A stretch of 5,543 bases of DNA, taken from assembly GCA_013042125.1 (NCBI GenBank), contig JABDQS010000056.1, positions 1 to 5,543 on the forward strand, written 5' to 3'. Each line of letters opens with the position of its first letter. Position 1 is the stretch's first letter. Below, piece after piece: positions 1-5,543 of the stretch. A program made the position numbers and the translations under genes. Source of the stretch: Eudoraea sp. (lineage in GTDB: Bacteria > Bacteroidota > Bacteroidia > Flavobacteriales > Flavobacteriaceae). The notes below the pieces were generated by a model that saw nothing but the letters and a program-made list of their open reading frames with translations, did no database searches and was not told the origin of the DNA.

Positions 1-1413
1 TATGCAGATAGCAATAATTCCCCATAAGAGTGTAAATCCTTTAGATACTTTTACATAGTGTTCTTGAGTTAACTCACTTTTTTTATTCCTTTTATACAGG
101 TCGAGAGCGCTGATAGTACCCAGGGCATTTAACTCTGAAGCAGTAGATGACATTGCAGCAGAGAGGATCACTGCCAGCAATAAACCAATCAACCCTTTGG
201 GCAGATTGTTTAAAATAAAATGTATAAATACATAATCCTTATCATTTGTCTGCACCAGAGAATCGGCTTGGGAGATAAGTAATTTGGCCCTTTCTCTATT
301 TACCTTCTCCTTTTGATTTACTTCGAGGATATGTTGCTTGGCCTCTAAGGTAGCTGCGTATTCATGTAACTGCAGTGCCCCGTAAAACTCGTCCTGCGCC
401 ATTGTTTTTTCGAGCTCTATCTCCTTATGTCTCTCTTCTAATTCTTTGTAATCTTCCGCGTATTCTGAATTCTCAACAGCAATTCTGGCGGCTGGATTAA
501 AATTGATGGGAGAAGGATTGTATTGATAAAAGACAAAGACCATTATCCCAACAAGCAAAATAAAGAATTGCATGGGTATCTTAAAAATGCCGTTGAAAAT
601 AAGTCCAAGCTGCATTTCCCGAACCGATTTACCGGATAGGTAGCGTTGCACCTGACTTTGATCTGTCCCAAAATATGCCAAAGCAAGGAAGAAGCCACCT
701 GTGATTCCGCTCCAGAAAGTATATCTGCTGGAAGCGTTAAGATCGAAATCGAGGATATTTAATTTTTCACTGGCACCTGCCACTTTTAAAGCATTTCCAA
801 ATGAAATTTCCGGGGGGAGTGCGCCGAGTATAAAAAAGAAAGCTATGAACATCCCTGTCATTATGATGATCATTTGTTGCTTCTGAGTTACATTCACCGC
901 CTTCGTTCCTCCAGAAACAGTGTAGATGATCACCAGTATCCCGATCATGATGTTCAGTGTTAGCAGATCCCAACCCAGAACGGCAGACAATATGATAGAG
1001 GGAGCATAAATTGTGATCCCGGCAGCTAAGCCCCGTTGAATCAGGAAAAGTATAGCGGCCAGAGACCTGGTTTTCAGATCGAAGCGCTTTTCAAGGAATT
1101 CATAGGCGGTATATACCTTTAACTTGTGATAGATAGGTACAAAGACCATACAGATCACTATCATAGCCAGAGGTAAGCCAAAATAGAATTGGACAAATCC
1201 CATACCGTCATGGAAAGCTTGTCCGGGGGTAGAAAGGAATGTAATGGCGCTGGCCTGCGTAGCCATTACCGACAGACCTACTGTCCACCAGCGGGCTTCT
1301 TTTCCACCTAATACGTAGTCGCTGACATTCTTGCTTCCCCTTGTTTTCCAGACCCCGTAGATCACAATAAACATTAGGGTGCCTGAAAGTATGAACCAGT
1401 CTAAATTACCCAT
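1..1413 (-). CDS. Sodium:solute symporter (SSS/SLC5 family), C-terminus cut by window edge
   Basis: This is an inner-membrane carrier that couples Na+ entry to uptake of a small organic solute; the substrate cannot be told from sequence. I translated 471 codons with no stop before the window edge, so the 3' end is missing. Visible family hallmarks are a first membrane span at about residues 5-22, the DYVLGGKEARWW loop (33-43) leading into a span with TQASAITFLSTPGQA (52-66), the SSS-type motif TDQSQVQRYLSGK (250-262), and LSAAMSSTASELNALGT (417-433), which carries the paired serines expected near the Na2 sodium site. Between residues about 308 and 392 lies a charged Glu/Lys-rich helical insert, likely coiled coil. 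ATG at 1413 starts three bases after the stop of the upstream 33-residue membrane protein, without a Shine-Dalgarno sequence. It is the third gene of the deacetylase operon. Family assignment is firm; transported substrate is unknown. Confidence 0.95.
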   Translation of the reverse strand, partial: MGNLDWFILSGTLMFIVIYGVWKTRGSKNVSDYVLGGKEARWWTVGLSVMATQASAITFLSTPGQAFHDGMGFVQFYFGLPLAMIVICMVFVPIYHKLKVYTAYEFLEKRFDLKTRSLAAILFLIQRGLAAGITIYAPSIILSAVLGWDLLTLNIMIGILVIIYTVSGGTKAVNVTQKQQMIIIMTGMFIAFFFILGALPPEISFGNALKVAGASEKLNILDFDLNASSRYTFWSGITGGFFLALAYFGTDQSQVQRYLSGKSVREMQLGLIFNGIFKIPMQFFILLVGIMVFVFYQYNPSPINFNPAARIAVENSEYAEDYKELEERHKEIELEKTMAQDEFYGALQLHEYAATLEAKQHILEVNQKEKVNRERAKLLISQADSLVQTNDKDYVFIHFILNNLPKGLIGLLLAVILSAAMSSTASELNALGTISALDLYKRNKKSELTQEHYVKVSKGFTLLWGIIAICI

Positions 1414-1416
1414 GCA

Positions 1417-1518
1417 TCAAGCGTTAGAGATCATGATGTAATAAAAGGTTAGCACATAGAGAATATTCAGGATGAGGACCAATGAATACTCTTTTTTCCA
1501 CTTTTTAGATTCTTCCAT
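1417..1518 (-). CDS. 33-residue single-span membrane microprotein, putative symporter partner
   Basis: This small gene reads ATG at 1518 to TGA at 1417-1419 and encodes 33 residues. The N-terminus MEESKKWKKEY carries four lysines, followed by one hydrophobic segment (about residues 12-30, including LVLILNILYVLTFYYIM) and a three-residue tail, SNA. The positive-inside rule predicts the N-terminus in the cytoplasm. Its start overlaps the stop of the deacetylase gene as TAATG, and its TGA is three bases from the symporter ATG, so it is translationally wedged between the two. SSS carriers in several groups have a small membrane protein encoded directly upstream (for example YhdT with PanF, or DUF4212 proteins with acetate/solute permeases). 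Those are larger and of different sequence, so the partner role here is inference. It is too short for most automatic gene callers. The alternative is that it is only a leader peptide coupling translation. Confidence 0.8.
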   Translation of the reverse strand: MEESKKWKKEYSLVLILNILYVLTFYYIMISNA

Positions 1519-4055
1519 TACTTTCCTTTTACCGGAGTTTCCTTGTTTAGCTGAACTTTATTCTGAGAAAGCATATTGGCGAATAATTTATATGCTCCGG
1601 AGACGCCTGCCGGCAATTCCCTGAAAAAACTGAGCCCGGTATAAATGTACGTTCCTTTTCCATAGGAGGCAATCAAAAGGCTACCTTCTTTTGGTGTTTC
1701 TCCCGGATCAGCCATTGATAGTACCGGTATAAACGCTGGGTCCCATTGATCGGGGAAGTATAGTCCGCGTTCCTGAACCCAACCTTCAAAATCTTTGGGT
1801 TCAATCTTGTTGGGAAAATTCATCATTGGATGCTTTGGATTCAGGATGGTTACCGGCGCATTTTCATCGGTTACCCTGTCTCTTGAAACTTCCAGTGAAT
1901 AAGGGGCCAGGTTCTCAAATTTAAGTCCGGTTCTCCCCGAAGTATTGTACTGAAGAATAAGATTTCCGCCATTTTTTACATACTCTAAAAGGAAGGATTG
2001 TTTGAACTCTAATTCATCCACAACATTATAGGCTCGTATGCCAACCACAATCGCATCATATTTATCTAGAGCCCCCGGCTGAATATCAATTGGATCTATG
2101 CGGTGGACCGTATATCCTATTTGTTCCAGACTTTCCGGTACCTCATCTCCGGCACCCATGATATAGCCAATATCCTGCCCTGCCTTTTCAATATTCAAGC
2201 GCACAACCTTTGTTTCGGAGGGAAGCAATACAGATTGGGTAGGTATATGATCATAGGCAATGGTGACCAATTCCTTCGATATTTCAGTGCCGTCAATAGT
2301 AAGGACAGGAGCAATGATGCCCTCACTTTCCGTTGCAGGTGGCGTAATTAAGAAAGAATACGTTTTATCATCCCCATTCTTTTCAATCTGTACCGGAAGG
2401 CTGGTTGTATCTACTTTCCAACCTTCAGGTACTCTAAGTTGAAGAGTTCCTTGTACATTTTCTTTCAGGGCCTTTACAGTCACAGGAATTTCTCTTGGTG
2501 TAGCATCTGCAAAGATCAGTACCTTGTCACGAATCCCGGAGGTGGCAGGAGGGAGAATCTCGAAAGGACTATAGAGTTCACCCTTGTCTGGTTCAGAATA
2601 TCTGTATACCAGGGGTTTTTTAATTGTTACGGGTACAGAATTTATCTCAATTAAAAATTCTACAATAAATGCTGCAGGAGTTTCCGGTCTGCCTATCAGT
2701 TCAAACTCATCTACCCTGTACATTCCTAAACTTCCTTTTTCTGAAAGCCAGTAGGGACTCGTAAATCGTTTTGTGGATGATACATTGAGCGGAAGTGTAA
2801 AATTCTTTTTTATATTATTATCCAGGGTGATCTTTGGCTCAACGGCAATCTTATCTCCTATAGAAATTGATTTTAATCGTATTAAAGTATTACTTCTGTT
2901 AACAGCTTCAATATTCACGTTTACAGAGTTTCCGGGATTAGAATAAGGAGCTTCTGCTGAGGCTTCCAGATAAAGTCCTGTGATGGCAGCTATCAGATCT
3001 TCGAGTTCATTCAGCTTAATCTGTTTCCAGTGATCATCCTCCACATTTATAAGCAAAGTATACGCTTTCACAAGGTCATTCAGGTGGGTAGAGGGATCCT
3101 TAAAATTGAATTGCTCTTCAACGGCATATAAGATTTCCCCAATGGCTTCACCACCTTTAATTCGGGACCAGGATGTGTCTATACCTTCGAATAGGTTCGA
3201 AGGATCATTGACCGGCATTTCGCCTTTTAGCAATTCAATATATTCCTGCTCAGAACCCCGAAAGGTTGGTCTCCCAAATCCCTGGCATCGGTGTTGACTG
3301 CTGGCGATAGATGCAATTTCATTGTTAGACATTCCCAACATGGGGTAATATACTCCAATGTCCAGATTGATCAATCTCGATTTATCTGCTTTTTCAAAAT
3401 TCTCCTGACTCCCGAAGAACCACCAGGAAGTATTAAAAAATAGTCGTGTAGGTTGCCAGAGTTCAACTGATTGGAGTTGTTCTTTGTATGCATTGGCATC
3501 TGCTGCCAGGCTAAATGCCTCTTCGCTTAGCATGGCTGAAGAGGTATGATGGCCATGGGTAGAGCCCGGCGTTCGATGATCAAAACGGTTAATGATCACA
3601 TCTGGTTTAAATTTCCTGATGAGATGTACTACATCACCCAATACTTTTTCCTTATCCCAGATCTTCAAAGTTTCATCCGGGTGTTTAGAATATCCAAAAT
3701 CATTTGCCCGGGTAAAGAATTGTTTTCCACCATCTACTCTTCTAGCTGCGAGTAATTCTTCGGTACGTAAAACCCCTAAAAGTTCTCTTAGTTCCGGACC
3801 TATTAAATTCTGACCCCCATCACCCCGGGTAATTGAAAGATAAGCAGTTCTGGCATGCACTTCATTGGACAAATACGAGATCAGCCTTGTGTTCTCATCA
3901 TCGGGATGAGCTGCAAGGTACATGGCAGAGCCCAGGAAGTTCAACTTTTCAAGATTGTGATATATGTCAGTGGAGGACGATCTATTGGGAGCCTGACCGT
4001 AATTTAGAGCAATACTTAGTAGAAAACTCAATGAAAATAACAGGTAGTGGCGCAT
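1518..4055 (-). CDS. Secreted multidomain PIG-L/LmbE-family deacetylase
   Basis: The product has 845 residues, predicted to be exported and to hydrolyse an N-acyl group (typically N-acetyl from an amino sugar) using zinc. Residues 1 to about 21 form a signal peptide (MRHYLLFSLSFLLSIALNYG) with no lipobox cysteine. The PIG-L domain spans roughly 44-200: AHPDDE at 49-54 gives the zinc ligands H50 and D53 and the probable base D52, TRGDGGQN follows at 76-83, and THGHH at 166-170 supplies the third histidine ligand. The middle is beta-rich; about 516-601, containing LRVPEGWKV and FLITPP, resembles NEW3-type sandwich domains. The last part (about 621-831) looks like a class-I glutamine amidotransferase/ThuA-like fold (YDAIVVGIRAYN, NGGNLILQYNT, GKGTYIYTGLSFFRELPAG). 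The ATG at 4055 is chosen because the in-frame TTG at 4112 falls inside the promoter and would bury the signal peptide. It is first in an operon with the microprotein and symporter. Substrate is unknown. Confidence 0.93.
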   Translation of the reverse strand: MRHYLLFSLSFLLSIALNYGQAPNRSSSTDIYHNLEKLNFLGSAMYLAAHPDDENTRLISYLSNEVHARTAYLSITRGDGGQNLIGPELRELLGVLRTEELLAARRVDGGKQFFTRANDFGYSKHPDETLKIWDKEKVLGDVVHLIRKFKPDVIINRFDHRTPGSTHGHHTSSAMLSEEAFSLAADANAYKEQLQSVELWQPTRLFFNTSWWFFGSQENFEKADKSRLINLDIGVYYPMLGMSNNEIASIASSQHRCQGFGRPTFRGSEQEYIELLKGEMPVNDPSNLFEGIDTSWSRIKGGEAIGEILYAVEEQFNFKDPSTHLNDLVKAYTLLINVEDDHWKQIKLNELEDLIAAITGLYLEASAEAPYSNPGNSVNVNIEAVNRSNTLIRLKSISIGDKIAVEPKITLDNNIKKNFTLPLNVSSTKRFTSPYWLSEKGSLGMYRVDEFELIGRPETPAAFIVEFLIEINSVPVTIKKPLVYRYSEPDKGELYSPFEILPPATSGIRDKVLIFADATPREIPVTVKALKENVQGTLQLRVPEGWKVDTTSLPVQIEKNGDDKTYSFLITPPATESEGIIAPVLTIDGTEISKELVTIAYDHIPTQSVLLPSETKVVRLNIEKAGQDIGYIMGAGDEVPESLEQIGYTVHRIDPIDIQPGALDKYDAIVVGIRAYNVVDELEFKQSFLLEYVKNGGNLILQYNTSGRTGLKFENLAPYSLEVSRDRVTDENAPVTILNPKHPMMNFPNKIEPKDFEGWVQERGLYFPDQWDPAFIPVLSMADPGETPKEGSLLIASYGKGTYIYTGLSFFRELPAGVSGAYKLFANMLSQNKVQLNKETPVKGK

Positions 4056-4079
4056 GAAGGAACATTTTTGATCGGTTCT

Positions 4080-4112
4080 CAAAGATAAAAAGATAAATAG
4101 GCTATGGCCCAA
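4080..4112 (-). promoter_or_regulatory. Bacteroidota-type promoter of the deacetylase-symporter operon
   Basis: On the minus strand TTG (4112-4110) is followed after 22 bases by TATCTTTG (4087-4080), a full match to the -7 element TAnnTTTG with a -33 TTG at a spacing seen in Flavobacterium promoters. The element ends 24 bases before the chosen ATG at 4055, leaving a short leader. The match is by eye; no transcription start is known. Confidence 0.65.
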
Positions 4113-4133
4113 TTTTAAAACTTCTTTAACAGG

Positions 4134-4679
4134 CTAAACGGCGTCACTGCCTTCATTTTCAATGATCTCATCTCCTATGACACACACAGCCTTCTGAAGC
4201 ATAAGATTATTGGGATAGGTAAGTAATTCCCCGTTTTCTCTGCGCAAATGAATATGATAAGCCCTTATATCCTCAATGATATAGGTACCCGGATCTTCAA
4301 TTTCTTTATCCATGATCTTAATGCGGTCTCCAACCTTAAATGGAAAGGAAAAGAAAAGAATTATTCCTGCAGTTACGTTGCTAAGAATGGACCATTGCGC
4401 AAACATCGCAACGCCAATAACCGCAAATACCGATGACATTATGAGTCCTATTTCTCTTATATTCACACCCCATATAAAAGTTAAGGCAATGATGGCTAAT
4501 GCAGTAAATCCAAATGAGAAGTATTTACTAACCAGACGCCTCCTGGCGATATTTAGATCAGAAAGAGTACCAACTTTTTTAATGGTCTGGTTGGTAAGGA
4601 ATTTCAAGATAATCAAAACTATTAGGGTAATGCCTGAACTTATAAATTCATCATAATGTCTAACAAAAAAATCTTCCAT
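4134..4679 (-). CDS. Compact MscS-family mechanosensitive channel-like protein
   Basis: This 181-residue inner-membrane protein is related to the small-conductance mechanosensitive channel, which opens under membrane tension during osmotic downshock. Hydrophobic spans lie at about 15-29, 54-72 and 77-112. The last has the MscS pore-helix and junction pattern: AQWSILSNVTAGIILFFSFP (94-113), then FKVGDRIKI (114-122), where the family has a Q-x-x-L-S-N-x-x-A-G run leading to PF-x-x-GD. The following beta domain is present, including LRRENGELLTYPNN (145-158, matching the family's PN signature). The protein stops soon afterwards at residue 181, so the C-terminal alpha/beta cage domain of E. coli MscS (286 residues) is absent. 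The 3' end shows no frameshift: the stop TAG follows a charged tail (DEIIENEGSDAV). The ATG at 4679 has no Shine-Dalgarno sequence but lies 25 bases after a -7 element. Whether it gates under tension, or acts as a regulatory subunit, is not shown. Confidence 0.88.
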   Translation of the reverse strand: MEDFFVRHYDEFISSGITLIVLIILKFLTNQTIKKVGTLSDLNIARRRLVSKYFSFGFTALAIIALTFIWGVNIREIGLIMSSVFAVIGVAMFAQWSILSNVTAGIILFFSFPFKVGDRIKIMDKEIEDPGTYIIEDIRAYHIHLRRENGELLTYPNNLMLQKAVCVIGDEIIENEGSDAV

Positions 4680-4704
4680 GTAAAACTAGATTCCAATTAT
4701 CCCG

Positions 4705-4737
4705 CAAAGATACATCCTCATTTCCATTTTGTCGCCA
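4705..4737 (-). promoter_or_regulatory. Putative promoter of the MscS-like gene
   Basis: TATCTTTG (4712-4705, minus strand) is the same -7 octamer found before the deacetylase operon, and ends 25 bases before the ATG at 4679. The -33 position is weak: at the same 22-base spacing there is TGG (4737-4735) instead of TTG. The -7 element is convincing and the -33 is doubtful. Confidence 0.5.
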
Positions 4738-4754
4738 TTACGCCTTTATAATGG
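4735..4754. repeat. Short inverted repeat at the -33 region of the MscS-like promoter
   Basis: CCATTA (4735-4740) and TAATGG (4749-4754) form a perfect 6-base inverted repeat around an 8-base spacer, overlapping the -33 position of the putative promoter. It could be an operator for a dimeric regulator. It has no following T-run, so it is a poor terminator. A repeat this short may be chance in AT-rich DNA. Confidence 0.3.
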
Positions 4755-4882
4755 AATAAGTTCTTGTAGTCTTAACGGTAAGTACCTTGGCATAGGGGAT
4801 AATAGCACTAAATACTGACATAAAATGAAAGCTCGTATGGAAGAAATATGGACAATCTGAAATGGTAAGTGCATTAAAGAAC

Positions 4883-5482
4883 TCAGGAAACCATGTCCAT
4901 TAGCGTTTTGTATACCAGATCTGTTGGCAGACCTACTACATTGACATAAGAACCCTTTATTTCTATAATGCCAATAGAACCCAGCCATTCCTGTATCCCA
5001 TAGGCTCCTGCCTTGTCGAATGGTTTATACACCTCAACATAATAGTCAATTTCTTCAGCAGAAAGCTCTTTAATACGCACTCTGGTAGTAGATGTTACTA
5101 TCCGCTGCTCTGCAACCGTGGTAAAACACACGGAAGTGATCACTTCATGCCACTGACCAGAAAGCTCCTTCAGCATTTGTTTGGCTTCTTCAATAACAGC
5201 TGGTTTTGCCAGAGAACGGTCATTGAACCATACAACCGTATCTGCGGTTAATAAAATGTCTTTTTCTTTAAGGATATCTTTTAGTGCACCCGATTTTAAT
5301 TTTGCTAAATAAATGGCAATTTGTTCACCTTTCAGATCATCGGGATACACTTCCTCAACCTCATTTTTAACAATATCAAAGGAAATACCCAACTCCTTCA
5401 GGTATTGCTGTCTTCTGGGAGAACCAGAGGCCAGTAGAATACGATAAGGCTTTAGTTTTGTGGTTAAGGGATTGTCAATCAT
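4883..5482 (-). CDS. maf: Maf/YhdE-type nucleoside triphosphate pyrophosphatase
   Basis: The Maf family hydrolyses non-canonical or pyrimidine nucleoside triphosphates to the monophosphate and pyrophosphate in the cytoplasm, acting as a house-cleaning enzyme; historically it was called a septum formation inhibitor. The 199-residue length is normal for the family. Visible motifs are LASGSPRR (17-24, substrate-binding Ser/Arg residues), LTADTVVW (78-85, with the catalytic aspartate D81), the lysine of LAKP (K93), LSGQWHEVIT (107-116), FDKAGAYGIQ (155-164) and GSYVNVVGLP (177-186). The KAGAYGIQ form resembles the YhdE branch (dTTP/UTP) more than the YceF branch (m7GTP). I chose ATG at 5482, which overlaps the upstream stop as ATGATTGA. 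A start at 5503 would add seven residues (MKTSVQP) and lengthen the overlap, which is less likely. Translation appears coupled to the upstream KdsC-like gene. Confidence 0.93.
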   Translation of the reverse strand: MIDNPLTTKLKPYRILLASGSPRRQQYLKELGISFDIVKNEVEEVYPDDLKGEQIAIYLAKLKSGALKDILKEKDILLTADTVVWFNDRSLAKPAVIEEAKQMLKELSGQWHEVITSVCFTTVAEQRIVTSTTRVRIKELSAEEIDYYVEVYKPFDKAGAYGIQEWLGSIGIIEIKGSYVNVVGLPTDLVYKTLMDMVS

Positions 5483-5543
5483 TGGCTGCACTGAAGTTTT
5501 CAAACCAATCGCCCCGAACTTTTAAGACTTGCTCAATGACGTC
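5475..5543 (-). CDS. C-terminal end of a probable KdsC-like HAD phosphatase (partial)
   Basis: Only the last 22 codons and a TGA (5477-5475) are inside the window. The tail starts DVIEQVLKVRGDW and ends NFSAAND. An (R)EVIE-x-VL-x-x-x-G-x-W tail is what I expect at the end of Bacteroidota 3-deoxy-D-manno-octulosonate 8-phosphate phosphatases (HAD family, lipopolysaccharide KDO synthesis), and these are commonly the neighbour of maf in this phylum. The frame is open to the window edge and overlaps the Maf start by 8 bases, which supports it being coding. With no catalytic motif visible, the family call rests on the short tail and on context. Confidence 0.55.
   Translation of the reverse strand, partial: DVIEQVLKVRGDWFENFSAAND

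Larger units (their letters stand above)
4680..4882. other. 203-base gap between the Maf and MscS-like genes
   Basis: This stretch has no credible coding sequence. Besides the promoter and inverted repeat listed separately, it contains two copies of GGTAAGT (4777-4783 and 4864-4870) and a small palindrome, GGTAAGTACC (4777-4786). I find no strong GC-rich hairpin plus T-run, so where Maf transcription ends is unclear. Confidence 0.5.

Noticed and set aside
701..973. Short reading frames on both strands inside the symporter gene
   Set aside because: The symporter frame is continuous through this stretch with correct membrane spans and motifs, so these are shadows.
1414..1440. Alternative ATG at 1417 just before the symporter start
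   Set aside because: It reads only ATG CAT GGG TAA and is out of frame with the symporter.
2103..4057. Several 60-82 residue plus-strand frames opposite the deacetylase gene
   Set aside because: All lie antisense within one long coding frame with family motifs, and none resembles a known protein.
4056..4112. N-terminal extension of the deacetylase by 19 residues from a TTG start at 4112
   Set aside because: The TTG is the -33 element of the promoter, the transcript would start downstream of it, and the extension would place polar residues ahead of a clean signal peptide that begins at 4055.
4312..4656. 114-residue plus-strand reading frame opposite the MscS-like gene
   Set aside because: It is fully antisense to a gene with clear family motifs, shows no domain of its own and has no promoter I can see.
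4771..4786. Possible terminator hairpin after maf
   Set aside because: The CTTA/TAAG and GGTA/TACC arms are only four bases long, with no T-run, so it is too weak to call.
4746..4988. 80-residue minus-strand reading frame across the end of maf
   Set aside because: It overlaps the well-supported maf 3' end in another frame, has no recognisable domain and has a composition typical of a shadow frame.

Overview
The window looks like ordinary chromosomal DNA from a marine-type Flavobacteriia/Bacteroidota bacterium. Three things point there. Coding starts lack Shine-Dalgarno sequences. Two gaps carry the Bacteroidota -7 promoter octamer TATCTTTG (consensus TAnnTTTG). The gene families are typical: a large secreted PIG-L deacetylase, an SSS symporter with a coiled-coil insert, a compact MscS-like channel and a Maf pyrophosphatase. 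Every gene I support lies on the minus strand, so transcription runs from high to low coordinates. I see no mobile element, CRISPR array, tRNA or rRNA.

From the right edge leftward: (1) the last 22 codons of a gene that is probably KdsC-like (KDO 8-phosphate phosphatase, HAD family), overlapping by 8 bases (2) a Maf/YhdE-type nucleotide pyrophosphatase (4883-5482). (3) A 203-base gap follows, holding a short inverted repeat and a putative promoter. (4) Next is a 181-residue MscS-family protein that ends within the beta domain (4134-4679). (5) A 78-base gap contains the best promoter in the window (TTG-N22-TATCTTTG). (6) That promoter drives a tight three-gene operon: a secreted 845-residue PIG-L/LmbE-type deacetylase (1518-4055), an easily missed 33-residue single-span membrane protein (1417-1518) whose start overlaps the deacetylase stop as TAATG, and three bases later a sodium:solute symporter (1-1413, C-terminus beyond the window).

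The most interesting unit is this deacetylase / microprotein / symporter operon. Its layout suggests that a secreted hydrolase acts on an N-acylated compound outside the inner membrane and the symporter takes up the product. The microprotein may be a small accessory subunit of the symporter, by analogy with other SSS carriers that have a small membrane partner gene just upstream. The chemistry of the substrate cannot be read from the sequence. The Maf and KdsC-like genes form a separate housekeeping pair, and the MscS-like gene appears to be its own transcription unit.
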